From: Polyangiaceae bacterium
GTDB taxonomy: Bacteria; Myxococcota_A; Polyangia; Polyangiales; Polyangiaceae
DNA length: 64,000 nucleotides
Assembly: GCA_019637295.1 (NCBI GenBank)
Contig: JAHBVX010000004.1
Span: 124,001-188,000 of the forward strand
Reading direction: 5' to 3'
Positions within the stretch are counted from its first letter, which is position 1, and each line of letters begins with the position of its first letter. The position numbers were made by a program, and so were the translations under genes. Below the pieces are notes generated by a model. The model was not told where the DNA came from, ran no database searches, and saw nothing but the letters and a program-made list of their open reading frames with translations. This document shows, in pieces, positions 23,980 to 34,500 of this stretch.

Positions 23980-25887
23980 ATGAGCACTCTCGCGACCAGC
24001 ATCGACAAGAGCAACGGATCCCAGAGCGAAACCACCCGACCCGTCCAGGTCTTGACCGTGCCGCAGCACGTCGTCGAGGTCGTGTGCGACTCGGGTGAAG
24101 GCGCCCAGACGGCCGGCCAGCTCTTCGGCACCATCAGCGCGAAGACGGGCAACGGCGTGTGGACGGTCGAGATCATCCCGGCGGAGATCGAGCCGCCGGT
24201 GCGGTCCCGCTCCGGCGCGAGCGGCAACCGCATCCGCATCGGCTCGAGCGAGGTCACGAACATGGGCGACGCCGCCGACGTCGTGATCGCGTTCAACGAG
24301 CAGGTGCTGTACAGCCGCATCGACGTGGGCGCGTTGCGGCCCGGGACCCTGGTGTTCCTGGAGAGCAAGTGGGGCAGCGATCCGCAGGCCGCCATCCGCG
24401 AGGCCTACTCCGAGGCCAAGGCGGACTTCATCGACCGCGGCTACGTCGTCCACGAGGTGGCGATGGAGGACGAGTGCCTGAAGGTCGTAGCCGACGCTCG
24501 GCGCGGCAAGAACATGTTCGCGCTCGGCCTCATGTGCGCGCTGTACGAGCGCGACAAGGAGAAGGTCCTCGCCGAGGTCCGCGCGAAGTTCAAGAAGAAG
24601 GGCGAGAAGTTGCAGGCGGCGAACGTGGCCCTGGTGGAGGCTGGTTACGCCTGGACGGAGCGCCACCTGGACGTGCGCTATCGCATTCCCGCGCGGGAGA
24701 TCCAGGAGGAGTTGGTCGTGATGAACGGCAATCAGGCCGCAGCGCTGGGTGTGTTGGCGGCCGGCATCGAGCTCTGCTCCATGTATCCCATCACCCCCGC
24801 TACCTCGGTGACCCACTACTTGGCGGCGGTCATGGAGCACGCAGGCGGCTTCATTCACCAAGCGGAAGACGAGATCGCAGCCATCGGCTTCGCCCTCGGC
24901 GCCTCCTACGCGGGCAAGACCGCGGTCACGGTGACGTCCGGGCCGGGGATGGCGCTCAAGACCGAGTTCATCGGGCTGGCGGTCATGGCAGAGCTGCCGC
25001 TGGTCATCATCAACGTCCAGCGCGGCGGTCCATCCACGGGCCTGCCCACCCGCGTAGAGCAGGGCGATCTGCTCTCGACCCTCTTCGCTGCGCCGGGCGA
25101 CGCGCCGAAGATCGTGATGGCACCCACCAGCATCGCCGAGTGTTTTCACTTCGTGGTGATGGCCCGCCAGCTGGCGGAGACCTTCCGCGGCCCGGTCATC
25201 ATCCTGACGGATGCGAACCTCGCCACCGGACAATCCCCCTTCCCTCGGCCTCGGGTGCGCTCCGAGTGGCTCGCTCCCCCGATCGATCAGTCCGACTGGG
25301 ACAGCTCCGTGCCCGCGTACGCTTGGGACGAGCAGACCGGCCTCTCCGCTCGCCCCATTCCGGGACAGAAGGGCGGCGAGTACGTGCTGACGGGGCTCGC
25401 CCACGACGAGCGCAGCAAGGTGGCCTACGAGTCAGCCATCAACCAACGCGCGATGATTCGTCGCAGCACGAAGCTCGCGGTGCTGCAGAAGGCGCTCAAG
25501 CCACCCGAGGTCCACGGCGATCCCGAGGGAGACCTGCTGGTGGTTGGCTGGGGCTCCACCCGGGGAGCCATCGAAGAGGCCGTCGACCGAGTCCGCGCCG
25601 ACGGCGGCAAGGTCTCCTCGCTCATGCTGCGCTTCCTCTCGCCGCTGGAGCCGGGGCTGAAGGAGATCTTCAGCCGCTTCAAGCAGGTGATGACCGTCGA
25701 GATCAACTACAGCGACGACCCCGGCGCGCCCTACATCACCGAAGAGAACCGTCGCTATGCGCAGCTGGCCTGGTACCTGCGGGCACGAACGCTGGTCGAC
25801 ATCGACTGTTGGTCGAAGGTGCCGGGCATCCCGCTGCCACCCGGCGACATCGAGCGCGTGCTTCGTCAGCGCCTGGCGAGCAACTGA
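23980..25887 (+). CDS. korA: 2-oxoacid:ferredoxin oxidoreductase, fused gamma-alpha subunit (KorA type)
   Basis: The 635-residue subunit starts with the gamma domain (about residues 35-215; GEGAQTAGQLFG, TNMGDAADVVIAFNE). The alpha (pyrimidine-binding) domain follows from about residue 248: MNGNQAA, YPITPAT, HQAEDEIAAIGFALGA, TSGPGMAL and QRGGPSTGLPT. It ends with the transketolase-C-like domain. This gamma-alpha fusion is typical of two-subunit 2-oxoglutarate (or pyruvate) ferredoxin oxidoreductases, which decarboxylate a 2-oxoacid with CoA and reduce ferredoxin. The QRGGPSTGLPT and TDANLATGQ signatures favour 2-oxoglutarate. It is the first gene of a 12-gene operon that continues through rnf. 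Confidence 0.93.
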   Translation: MSTLATSIDKSNGSQSETTRPVQVLTVPQHVVEVVCDSGEGAQTAGQLFGTISAKTGNGVWTVEIIPAEIEPPVRSRSGASGNRIRIGSSEVTNMGDAADVVIAFNEQVLYSRIDVGALRPGTLVFLESKWGSDPQAAIREAYSEAKADFIDRGYVVHEVAMEDECLKVVADARRGKNMFALGLMCALYERDKEKVLAEVRAKFKKKGEKLQAANVALVEAGYAWTERHLDVRYRIPAREIQEELVVMNGNQAAALGVLAAGIELCSMYPITPATSVTHYLAAVMEHAGGFIHQAEDEIAAIGFALGASYAGKTAVTVTSGPGMALKTEFIGLAVMAELPLVIINVQRGGPSTGLPTRVEQGDLLSTLFAAPGDAPKIVMAPTSIAECFHFVVMARQLAETFRGPVIILTDANLATGQSPFPRPRVRSEWLAPPIDQSDWDSSVPAYAWDEQTGLSARPIPGQKGGEYVLTGLAHDERSKVAYESAINQRAMIRRSTKLAVLQKALKPPEVHGDPEGDLLVVGWGSTRGAIEEAVDRVRADGGKVSSLMLRFLSPLEPGLKEIFSRFKQVMTVEINYSDDPGAPYITEENRRYAQLAWYLRARTLVDIDCWSKVPGIPLPPGDIERVLRQRLASN

Positions 25888-25920
25888 CTTGGGTTCGAGG
25901 AGAGCAAGGAGAGCCACGCA

Positions 25921-26874
25921 ATGTTTGGACTGAAGCTCGACTGGGTATGTGACCTCCCGCCGCAGCACTTCGTGCTCGAAGACTACGAAGGCGGCACACC
26001 ACGCTGGTGCCCTGGCTGCGGAGACCACGCGGTGCTCACGGCCGTGCAGAAGCTAGTGCGCGACGAGCAGCTGCCGCCCGAGAAGATCACGTGCGTGTCC
26101 GGGATCGGCTGCTCGAGTCGGTTCCCGCACTACATGAGCACCTACGGGTTTCACGGGCTGCACGGCCGCGCGCTGCCGGTGGCATGTGGGGTGCGCAGCC
26201 GGCGCCCGGACCTGCACGTGTTCGTGGCCACCGGCGACGGCGACTGCTGCGCCATCGGCACGGCCCACTGGATCCACGCCATCCGCTACAACATGAAGAT
26301 GACCGTGATGATGTTCGACAACAACATCTACGGGCTCACCAAGATGCAAACCTCGCCCACCAGCAAGGTAGGCCAGACCTCCAACACCCACCCGGGTGGG
26401 GCGCCGCTGCCTCCGCTCAACCCGCTCACGGTGACGCTCGGCATCACGAACGCCTCGTTCGTCGCGCAGACCGTGGACTGGAACCCGGCGCACGTCTTGG
26501 CCACGCTACGCAAGGCGTATCACCACGAGGGTCTGTCCTTCGTGCGCATCCTGCAGCGTTGCCCGCACTACATGGACCACCTGTGGGACGAGGTGCAGGC
26601 GGACCCGAACAAGATCCTGCTCTTGGAGCACGAGAACGGCGTGACCGCCGAGCCGAGCCTCAAGCGCCTGTTCCCCAACCACCGAGTACACGACCCCGCG
26701 GACCTGGAGAGCGCGCGCAACATCGCCGCGTGCGACATGCCCATCCCCATCGGGATCCTCTATCAGAACGAGAGCGCGGCTCGCTACGACAAGCTGTGCG
26801 CCGTCGGCCTGAACCAGGGCGTGGAGGAGCGCTTGGCGGCGGTCCAACGGGAAATCGACCGCTTCATGGTCTGA
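25921..26874 (+). CDS. korB: 2-oxoacid:ferredoxin oxidoreductase beta subunit (KorB type)
   Basis: The 317-residue subunit carries the thiamine-diphosphate and [4Fe-4S] site. WCPGCGDH gives C30 and C33, and a further Cys lies in SGIGCSSRFP. The Mg/thiamine motif is GDGDCCAIG (from G105) with the downstream N of FDNNIYGLTKMQTSPTS. All catalytic motifs are intact, unlike in the two giant PFOR-like proteins of the same operon. With KorA it forms the complete enzyme that oxidises 2-oxoglutarate or a similar 2-oxoacid in the cytoplasm. The start is 33 bp after korA with a purine-rich ribosome-binding site (GAGGAGAGCAAGGAG region). Confidence 0.94.
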   Translation: MFGLKLDWVCDLPPQHFVLEDYEGGTPRWCPGCGDHAVLTAVQKLVRDEQLPPEKITCVSGIGCSSRFPHYMSTYGFHGLHGRALPVACGVRSRRPDLHVFVATGDGDCCAIGTAHWIHAIRYNMKMTVMMFDNNIYGLTKMQTSPTSKVGQTSNTHPGGAPLPPLNPLTVTLGITNASFVAQTVDWNPAHVLATLRKAYHHEGLSFVRILQRCPHYMDHLWDEVQADPNKILLLEHENGVTAEPSLKRLFPNHRVHDPADLESARNIAACDMPIPIGILYQNESAARYDKLCAVGLNQGVEERLAAVQREIDRFMV

Positions 26875-26893
26875 GAGCGCGAATCGAGGAGCC

Positions 26894-29800
26894 ATGGAGA
26901 CGTCCGAAGTGAGGCAACAGGGGGCTTCCAGGTCCAAGCCACCCCCGAAGGGAGCCTCCAGCGTGGTCGGCGGCGACTCGAGCCCTCGCTCGAGCAGCGG
27001 TCGTGTCTTGGTCGAGCGCACTGCCCAGCTGCTCTGCGGCGCCGGGGCCGTGGCGTCGAGCGCGGCGGCGGAGGGACTGGCGCTCAGCCGTCTCCGCGCC
27101 GCCAGCCTGTTCGACGCCGTCTCGCCCCACGGCCTGGGCAAGGTCGCGCCCTGGGTGCTCCATCGCACGACGCAGCAACGCGCGGAGGCCGCGCCCTTCG
27201 GTGCCTTCGAGCTCGCGGCAGCCAGCGGGCAAGAGGCGGTGGATCACTGCTTGGTCGCGCACCTGATCGGCACCGCGGGGGAGTGCCTGATCGACGAGAC
27301 CTTCCTGGCGCGACCCTGGCTCTACGAGCCCTTGCGGGCTGAAGCGGCGAAGGCCGCGCTGGCCGCGGGCGCGACCGGGAGCTCGAACGTCGCTGACGCC
27401 TTCGCGCGAGCGACGCGCGCGACGGGACGTGACGTCCTCCCGGTGCGCTGTCACCGCACGACGGACGCGGACGTCGTCATCGTCGCCACGGGACAGACTC
27501 GTGAGTTGGCGCTGGAAGCGGCGGATGCGCTGCGCCACGCCAAGGTCGCCTGCGGTGTCGTCGGCGTCGCGCTGCTGCGCCCCTTCCCGGCCGCGGAGCT
27601 GGCCGCCGTACTCCAGGGCAAGCGCCGGATCATCGTCGCCGAGCCGGCGTGGACCGCAGGTCGCCTGATGGCCGAGGTGAGCGCCGCCCTGCACGCCGAC
27701 GACGGCGTCTCGAGCGAGCTCTGCGCGCTCGATCTGCAGGACCCGAGCTCTTGGAGCGCGCTGAGCGCGATGGCAGGAACGTCGGTCGAGCCGCTCGACC
27801 ACTCGGCCCGTCCCGCGTTGGTGCTGGCTGCACTGCCCGCTAGCGGTCGCTCGCAAGAGCTGCTCTTCGAGGTGGTCTCACGTCTGGCGGGGGTGGCGCC
27901 CTTCGAGCTCTGGCGGCCCGAGACGCGGCTCGAGTCGTCCATCGCGGTCGGCGGCGCGCCGCGTCGCGTGCAGTCCGTGGACGTGCTGTTCGTCGCCCAC
28001 CCGGCATTGCTCGACACGCTGGCGCTCGGAGGCGTGCTCTCGGACGGCGCCACCGTCGCCATCCCGCACCTGGCAGGCAAGCCCGACTCGGTGTGGAGCG
28101 AGCTGTCGCCGCTGCAGCACGAGTTCATCGCGCAAAGGCAGCTCCGGCTCGTGGCCCTCGACATGACTTCGGCCTCGTGGGACGCGCTCGTCGCCGCGGT
28201 CGCGAGCGCCACGAAGGCCGCGCTGGTTACGCGGCTCGGTTGGGCGAAGGCTGCGCTGGACGCCCTGATCGAGCCGTCCAGCGCGGTGACCGAGATCTCG
28301 GCGGCGCGCGCCCCGGCCTTGTCGCCCAGCCGGCCCGAGCGCGCGGAGCTACCGCGGCTGCCCGAGCCGCCCGCGCAGCCGGATCCGGCTTGGCTCGCCG
28401 CGGTCCGTCACTTCCACCTGTCCGGCGTCGCAGGAGACGCGGCGTTGCTGCCGCTGGCGCCTCTGGCGGTCAGCGCGTTGCTCCGAAGTCGCGGCGCTGC
28501 CAGCGCCTTCCCACTGCTGGTGGACGGCGGCCGGGTGCAGTCGCTGCACGAGGCGCTGCGCGTCGCCCTCGAGGCTGCCCAGCAAGCGGGCGCGACCGCG
28601 GCGGTCACGCTGGAGCATCTGCCGCGCCTCGTCGCTCAGGCCGCGCAGGTGGCGAGCGAGCTGCAGAGCGCTCAGCCCTCCGCCGTCGTGCTTCCGCAAG
28701 CTCTCGCGCGGTTTGGCGCCGACTTTCGGCTCAGCGACGCAGCTCGCGAGAGCTTCGAGCTAGAGCTGAACCAGGTCCGCGCCGCGCTGCCGAGCGACGG
28801 ACGCGTGCTCGGTCTGAGCGAGCACGCTCACCTGGAGCTGTATGCCGAGGTCGTGCTCGGGGCGCGGCGCACGCGCTCGATCGCGCTCGCAGAACAGGTT
28901 CGCTCGCTCGCGGAGCGGCTGAGGGAGCTGCTACGCCTGGACGACACGCGCTCCTCGGAGGGCGCGACCGCGCCGGGGCTCGGCGAAGGCAGAGCGCTGT
29001 TCGATGCGGCTCGACTGGCTCGAGTCGTGCCAGCGCAGCGCGGCCCGCAGCGGCTCGGAGCGGAGCGCCGGGCACGGCTCGAGGCTCTGGTCGGCACGCT
29101 CGCTGGCTTTCTGTCCGACGCGCAGAGCGAGCCCGAGCTGCTGGTCGTCCACTCGACGCCCCTGGCTGCCGAGCCAGCGCTCGGACGCGCGAGACTGGTG
29201 CAGCACGAAGACTGCTTTGGCGTAGCGGCCGGGTTGTTCGATGGCGTAGCGCAGCAGCGGAGCGCCGTGTTCGCGGCCGTACGGGCGGCCAAGCGCGAGT
29301 TGGGCGAGGCCACGACGGAGCCGAGTTTCACCGACGGCAAGCTCGACTGGCAGGGATTCTCGCGTGAAGAGCTGATGCTCGTGCCCCCCATCCTGGTCGT
29401 CGAGCGCGCTGAGCGCGTGTGGGAAGCGTCCCTCGACTCGCTGTCGAAGCTGCTGCGTTCGGGGAGACCCGTCCACGTCATCATCGAGGAGCGGGCGACC
29501 GTCGGCGCCTCGCCGCCGGGACTCGGCTACGTCCTCTCGGCGCACCACGAGGCGTTCGTCACTCAGTCGACGTTGGCCGCCCCGGATCACTTGGCGCACG
29601 GCTTCGAGCGGATGGCGGGGGCACTGAGGCCGGCGGTCGCCGTGCTGCTGCCGCGCCCTGCCCGGGGCCCGATGCCGAGCTGGCTCGAGCTCGCAGCGAC
29701 CCACGAGGGACGAGCCCTACCCTGCTTCCGTTACGATCCAGACGCAGGCAGCTCCTGGGCCGATTGCTTCGACGTGAACGGCAACCCCCACCCCGAACAG

Positions 29801-30700
29801 CTTTGGCCCAGCCACGCGGCCGAGGTCGTCGGGCCGGACGGCGCAGCCACCGCGCTGCCCCTCGACTTCACCTACGCCGACGCCGTTGCGCTCGACCTCA
29901 CCCAGCGCCGGCATTTCTGGGTCATACCCTCGAGCGCATGGAGCGACGAGCAGGTGGAGCTCGCGCGCTACGTCGATGCGCTCTCGCACGAGCTGCCGCG
30001 CCAGGTGCCGTTCATCTGGGTCGTCAGCGACAGCGGCGAGCTAGCTCGGGCCATCGTGTCGCGCGAACTCGCGTTCGAGTGTCGGCAGCGACGACGCGTC
30101 TGGCGCATGCTGCAGGAGCTCGGCGGAGCCAACAACGAGCATGCGCGGCGCGCCGTCGAGGCAGCCCGACGGGTCGCGCAGGATGAAGCCGCCGAGGCGC
30201 GGGCTGCCCTCGAGCGCGCGCACGCAGCGGAGCTGGACCGGGTTCGCAACGCGGAGGCGTCCGAGGCGCTCGGTCGTCTGGCGCGAGCGCTGCTCGATCC
30301 GGGGGCGCTGCTGACCTCGCCCCCCATCGCGCCGAGGGACACGCCCGCCGCCCCTGCCGCGACCTCGACCCTCGCCGATTCCGCGGCGGCACCGACAGCA
30401 GCGCCCGCGGTCGCCAGCGCGGCGGAGGAGGCCGAAGAGGAGACGGTCAGCTTCTCCGAGCCGTTCATCGACACCCCGCTGTGCACCACCTGCAACGAGT
30501 GCACGAACCTCAACCCGTTGATGTTCAAGTACAACGCGGACAAGCAGGCGTTCATCGCCGACGTCTTGGCGGGCACGTTCCTGCAGCTAGTCGTCGCCGC
30601 GGAGAAGTGCCCCGCGACCTGCATCCACCCCGGCGCGCCGCGCGAGGGCGATGCCACGGTCACCGACGATCTGCTGGCGAGGGCGGCTCGCTTCAACTGA
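26894..30700 (+). CDS. giant PFOR-like protein with C-terminal atypical ferredoxin domain
   Basis: This 1268-residue protein is not a normal pyruvate:ferredoxin oxidoreductase. Residues about 40-320 resemble PFOR domains I and II (transketolase-C-like segment DVVIVATGQTRELALEAADALRH ... VALLRPFPAAELAAVL). A long middle region follows with little conserved sequence. Residues about 830-960 look like the PFOR C-terminal domain VI, ending in PCFRYDP. The thiamine GDG...N motif and the proximal CxxC cluster site are absent, so it is unlikely to catalyse decarboxylation itself. A coiled coil (about 1060-1130) and an Ala/Pro linker lead to an iron-sulfur domain with C1197-x2-C1200-x2-C1203 and C1239-x3-C1243. 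It sits between korB (19 bp) and rnfB (15 bp). An electron-transfer or scaffold role between KorAB and Rnf is inferred. Confidence 0.75.
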   Translation: METSEVRQQGASRSKPPPKGASSVVGGDSSPRSSSGRVLVERTAQLLCGAGAVASSAAAEGLALSRLRAASLFDAVSPHGLGKVAPWVLHRTTQQRAEAAPFGAFELAAASGQEAVDHCLVAHLIGTAGECLIDETFLARPWLYEPLRAEAAKAALAAGATGSSNVADAFARATRATGRDVLPVRCHRTTDADVVIVATGQTRELALEAADALRHAKVACGVVGVALLRPFPAAELAAVLQGKRRIIVAEPAWTAGRLMAEVSAALHADDGVSSELCALDLQDPSSWSALSAMAGTSVEPLDHSARPALVLAALPASGRSQELLFEVVSRLAGVAPFELWRPETRLESSIAVGGAPRRVQSVDVLFVAHPALLDTLALGGVLSDGATVAIPHLAGKPDSVWSELSPLQHEFIAQRQLRLVALDMTSASWDALVAAVASATKAALVTRLGWAKAALDALIEPSSAVTEISAARAPALSPSRPERAELPRLPEPPAQPDPAWLAAVRHFHLSGVAGDAALLPLAPLAVSALLRSRGAASAFPLLVDGGRVQSLHEALRVALEAAQQAGATAAVTLEHLPRLVAQAAQVASELQSAQPSAVVLPQALARFGADFRLSDAARESFELELNQVRAALPSDGRVLGLSEHAHLELYAEVVLGARRTRSIALAEQVRSLAERLRELLRLDDTRSSEGATAPGLGEGRALFDAARLARVVPAQRGPQRLGAERRARLEALVGTLAGFLSDAQSEPELLVVHSTPLAAEPALGRARLVQHEDCFGVAAGLFDGVAQQRSAVFAAVRAAKRELGEATTEPSFTDGKLDWQGFSREELMLVPPILVVERAERVWEASLDSLSKLLRSGRPVHVIIEERATVGASPPGLGYVLSAHHEAFVTQSTLAAPDHLAHGFERMAGALRPAVAVLLPRPARGPMPSWLELAATHEGRALPCFRYDPDAGSSWADCFDVNGNPHPEQLWPSHAAEVVGPDGAATALPLDFTYADAVALDLTQRRHFWVIPSSAWSDEQVELARYVDALSHELPRQVPFIWVVSDSGELARAIVSRELAFECRQRRRVWRMLQELGGANNEHARRAVEAARRVAQDEAAEARAALERAHAAELDRVRNAEASEALGRLARALLDPGALLTSPPIAPRDTPAAPAATSTLADSAAAPTAAPAVASAAEEAEEETVSFSEPFIDTPLCTTCNECTNLNPLMFKYNADKQAFIADVLAGTFLQLVVAAEKCPATCIHPGAPREGDATVTDDLLARAARFN

Positions 30701-30715
30701 TGGAGGTGCAGTGAG

Positions 30716-31555
30716 GTGCCGCTGATCGAGATCGCAACCGCCGGAGGGATCATGTTCGGCGTCGCGCTGACGTTCGGGGTGATCCTGGCGATAGCGACCC
30801 GGACGCTGCGCGTGTACGAGGACCCGCGTATCGACGACGTGGAGGGCATGCTGCCCGGGACCAACTGTGGCGCCTGCGGCCAGCCAGGTTGTCGCGCGTT
30901 CGCGGAGGCCGTGGTCAGCGGCAGCCAGAAGCCGAGCGGTTGCACCGTCTCGAGCCCGGACGGACTAGCGCTCATCGCCGAGTACCTGGGCGTGGAGGCG
31001 GGCACCCAGAACAAGCGCGTCGCTCGCTTGCACTGCGCCGGGGGCACCTCCAGCGTGCGGCGGCTGGCTCGCTACGACGGCCTGCCCTCGTGCCGCGCGG
31101 CGTTCCTGGTCAACGGGGGCGGTCGCGCGTGCTCCTGGGGCTGCCTCGGGCTCGCGGACTGCGAGCGCGCATGCACCTTCGACGCCATCGCGATGAACGC
31201 CGAGGCCCTGCCGGTAGTGAACGTGGAAGGTTGTACCGCCTGCGGTGACTGCGTCGAGGTCTGCCCGCTGGACCTGTTCACGATCGAGCCGCTCGCCAAC
31301 AAGGTGCTCGTGCAGTGCAATAGCCCGGTCACCGGACCCGAAGCGACCCGCGCGTGCGCTGTCGCTTGCGACGCCTGCGGGCGCTGCGCCCTGGACGCGC
31401 CGACGGGCGCCCTCGTCATGAAGGGTGGCCTGCCCGTCATCCAGGACGCAGGCCGGTGCGACGTGACGTGCACCCTGCGCTGCCCCACCGGCGCGATCGC
31501 AGAGGTCGTGGGCAATCAGTTTCAGCCGAGGAGAAGGCTCGAGGTCGCATCATGA
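30716..31555 (+). CDS. rnfB: Rnf electron transport complex subunit B
   Basis: The 279-residue subunit has one N-terminal membrane helix (about residues 8-28). The 4Fe-4S domain ligands are C51, C54, C59 and C76 (NCGACGQPGC...SGC). Ferredoxin-like modules follow (ACSWGCLGLADCERAC, GCTACGDCVEVCP and CDACGRC ... DVTCTLRCP), giving more cluster sites than the short proteobacterial form. RnfB receives electrons from reduced ferredoxin and passes them into the membrane pump. It starts at a GTG with GGAGG about 10 bp upstream, and its stop overlaps the ATG of the next giant gene (ATGA). Its position between the two PFOR-like giants is unusual; rnfB is normally next to rnfA or rnfC. Confidence 0.93.
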   Translation: MPLIEIATAGGIMFGVALTFGVILAIATRTLRVYEDPRIDDVEGMLPGTNCGACGQPGCRAFAEAVVSGSQKPSGCTVSSPDGLALIAEYLGVEAGTQNKRVARLHCAGGTSSVRRLARYDGLPSCRAAFLVNGGGRACSWGCLGLADCERACTFDAIAMNAEALPVVNVEGCTACGDCVEVCPLDLFTIEPLANKVLVQCNSPVTGPEATRACAVACDACGRCALDAPTGALVMKGGLPVIQDAGRCDVTCTLRCPTGAIAEVVGNQFQPRRRLEVAS

Positions 31556-34500
31556 GCAACTGGGCAAGGGCTACCGCGCGATGGTTCGAGCGACTGCTGT
31601 CCGGTGCGCCACACGCCGAGAGGCCGAGTGGGGACCTGGCGATCCTCACCGGCGCCCAGGCAGTGCTGGCCACGGAGATCCTGGCGAGCGAACGCGTCTG
31701 CCGCGCGGCCACGACGCTCGAGTCGCGTCTCGAGGCCGGGCGAAGCGCAGGACCGAACGCTTTCGACGTCCTCGTGCTCGAGAGCGTCGCGGACGACGCC
31801 AAAGGTGCCCTGGCTCTGGCCGAGGGTCGCGCGCTCGCCGGATATCGAGCCACCGTGCTGCTGCCCGAGGGCCACGTGATGGACGCTCATGCGGCGCTGC
31901 ACGCCGTCGCTGGCCGCCGGGCGCCGCTGGTGATCCACGCCGTGCTGTGTCCGGACGCGGTCTCCGCGGGCACGCTGGGCGGAGACGGCCACGGGCCGTA
32001 CCACGCCCTGGCAGACAGCGGTGTGCTGCTCGGACTGGCGCGCAACGCGCAGTGCGCGGTGGACATGACGCTCGTGGCCCGACGGGCGGCGGAAACGTGC
32101 CTCACGCCAGCCGTCGTGGCCCAGGAAGGACCCGAGCTGGCTTCGGCACCGCACAGCGTCGAGCTGCCGGACCACGCGCTGGTCCGACAGCTGCTCGGCG
32201 CGCCGGGCGCCGAGCTCGAGAGCCCCACGCCGGCCCAAGAGCTCGTCCTCGGACCGCGCCGGCGTCGCATCCCCCGCTGGTTCGATCCGGATCGGCCGGC
32301 GGCGCACGGACTCGAGCTCTCCGGCACGGACCTGTCGGTCGCGCTCGCGGGAGCCCACCCGTTCTACGCCGCTGCGGCGGAGCACGCGCTGCGCGGGGCC
32401 ATGATGGAGTTCGAGCGACTCTCGGGCAGGCGCTTGGAGCTCGTCACTCGCCATCGGCTGGACGACGCGAGGGTCGCGTTCGTGGCTCAGGGCTCGGCCA
32501 TCGACACCGCGCGCGCCTTGGCCGACTACCTGCGGGACACCCGCGGCGAGAAGGTCGGCGTGCTGGGCATCGAGTGGCTCCGACCCTTTGCAGCCGCGGA
32601 GGTCTGCGCAGCGCTGGCTGAGCTCGACACGGTGATGGTGCTGGAGCGGACCGGAGAGGTGTTCGGCGGCGCCGGCCCGCTCAGTCGCGAGGTTCGCAGC
32701 GCGCTCGAGGCGCGCGGCCCCCGAGTGCTCTCGGCCAGCTACGGACTGGGCGGCGGCCGGCTCGCGCACGCCGAGCTGCTCGCGCTGTTCGAGTCCATGA
32801 AGCTCGGCACGGACCTGCCGGCGTCGGTCGTGCTGGGCGTCGCGGTCCCGCCGCGCCACTCGGAGCACCCCCGCCGGGAGGTGCTCGATCAGCGCCTCCG
32901 CGCGGACTACCCCACGCTCGCCGGCTCGCTCGTGCGCATCGACGCGCCGCTCGATCTGAGGTCCGACGGGGCCAAGACCGTCGCGCTCTGGGCCCGCCGC
33001 GCGGAGTCGCCCGAGTCCGTGCTGGACGTGCTGGCGACCGCGATCGCGGGCGCGGTTGGCCCCCACGTGCGCAGCCGTACCGCGAGCGCCGAGCAGGGCA
33101 CCTGGCTGGCAGAGGTCACCGCCGCACCGGTTCCCCTGAGCGCTCCCGCGTCGGTCGTTTGGCACGACGTCGCGTTGGTCGCCGCGCCGGAGCTGCCTTT
33201 CGACATCAACCCGCTGCGCTCGGTGGCCAAGGGCGGCTCCGTGCTGCTCTCGAGTCCGTTGCCTCCTCGGGCGTGCTTCGGGGACATGCCGGCCTCCTGG
33301 CGGGCGAGCATGCGCGAGCGGGAGCTGAACGTGTATGTGCTGGATGCTCCCGTCGCGCAGCTGGTCGAGCACGTCGCGTGGCTGCTCGGGGGCGCCCCGA
33401 CGGCGCCCCGTCGGCCCGAGCGACTCGACTGGGAGTCGTGGCCCGAGCCACCCCCAGTCTCGCTCGATGCGACGCCACCCCTCGCGGTCCGTCGCTTCGG
33501 TCGCAGCGGCACGAGCTACGAGAACGTGCCTCGCTTCTGGGGCGAGCTGGCGCAGCCGCGCATCGAACGCGGGGAGCCGGTCTCGTCACCCGACCCCTAT
33601 CTCACGCTGGGGGCCGCCGCGCCGAGCACCTCGGGATTGTTCCAGGTCGCGGTGCACCAGAACCGGATGCCTCGAGTGGACCCGAGTCGCTGCGTCGGTT
33701 GCGGCGCCTGTTGGACCGCGTGCCCGGACTCCGCCATCGCCCCGGGACTGCTGCGCACGGAGCAACTGCTGGACGCGGGGGCGGACATCGCCGCCGAGTC
33801 CGCCCCCGGCGAACGCAGCGCCCTCGCCGCCAAGCTGCGGCGCGCGCACAAGCAGCTCGCAGCGCGCATTGACGCGACTCTAGCCAAGCAGAAGCAACCA
33901 GCGCTCACCGAGGCGGTGCTGACCGAGAGCTTCGGCTGGCTCGTCGACCAGATGAAGATCGGCGCCGAGGACCGGCCCGAGCTCGCCCGGCTCTTCGCGT
34001 CCACGTTGCAGCCGATCCTGAGGCTGCCCGTCGCGGTCACCGAGTCGCTCTTCCACGCGCCTCATGCGCGCGCGAAGGGTAGCGGCGAGCTGCTCGCGCT
34101 GAGCGTGAACCCAGCCGCGTGCCAGGGTTGTGGGGGATGCTCGGCGGTGTGCGCCGAGGGCGCCGTCAGCGTCGTCGGGCGTGACGAGGCTACCGTCGGC
34201 GCCGCGGCGTCGGGCTGGTCGGTGTGGGAGCGTTTGCCCGACCCCAGCGGGCAGAGCATCGCCCGCGCGGCCAGCAACGACGCCATCGGCGCGCTGCCCG
34301 CGATCTTGTCGAGCCGACACACCCTGTTGGCCATCACCGGCGGCGGAGGCCACGAGCCGGGCTCCGGCGCGCGTCTGGGCGCACGCCTGGTCGCCGCCAT
34401 CGCCGAGTACACCGAACAGAGAAAGCTCGTGCAGCGGGCGGCTGGACTGGCCGAGCTCGCCGAGCGGCTCCACGAAGCGGTTCGACGGACGCTCGCCGGC

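Noticed and set aside
23863-25404. 513-codon minus-strand frame over korA
   Set aside because: Antisense shadow of korA with low-complexity Arg/His/Gly composition; korA has clear family motifs.
31522-33372. 616-codon minus-strand frame over the second giant gene
   Set aside because: Antisense to a frame with iron-sulfur motifs and coupled starts; no recognisable domain.
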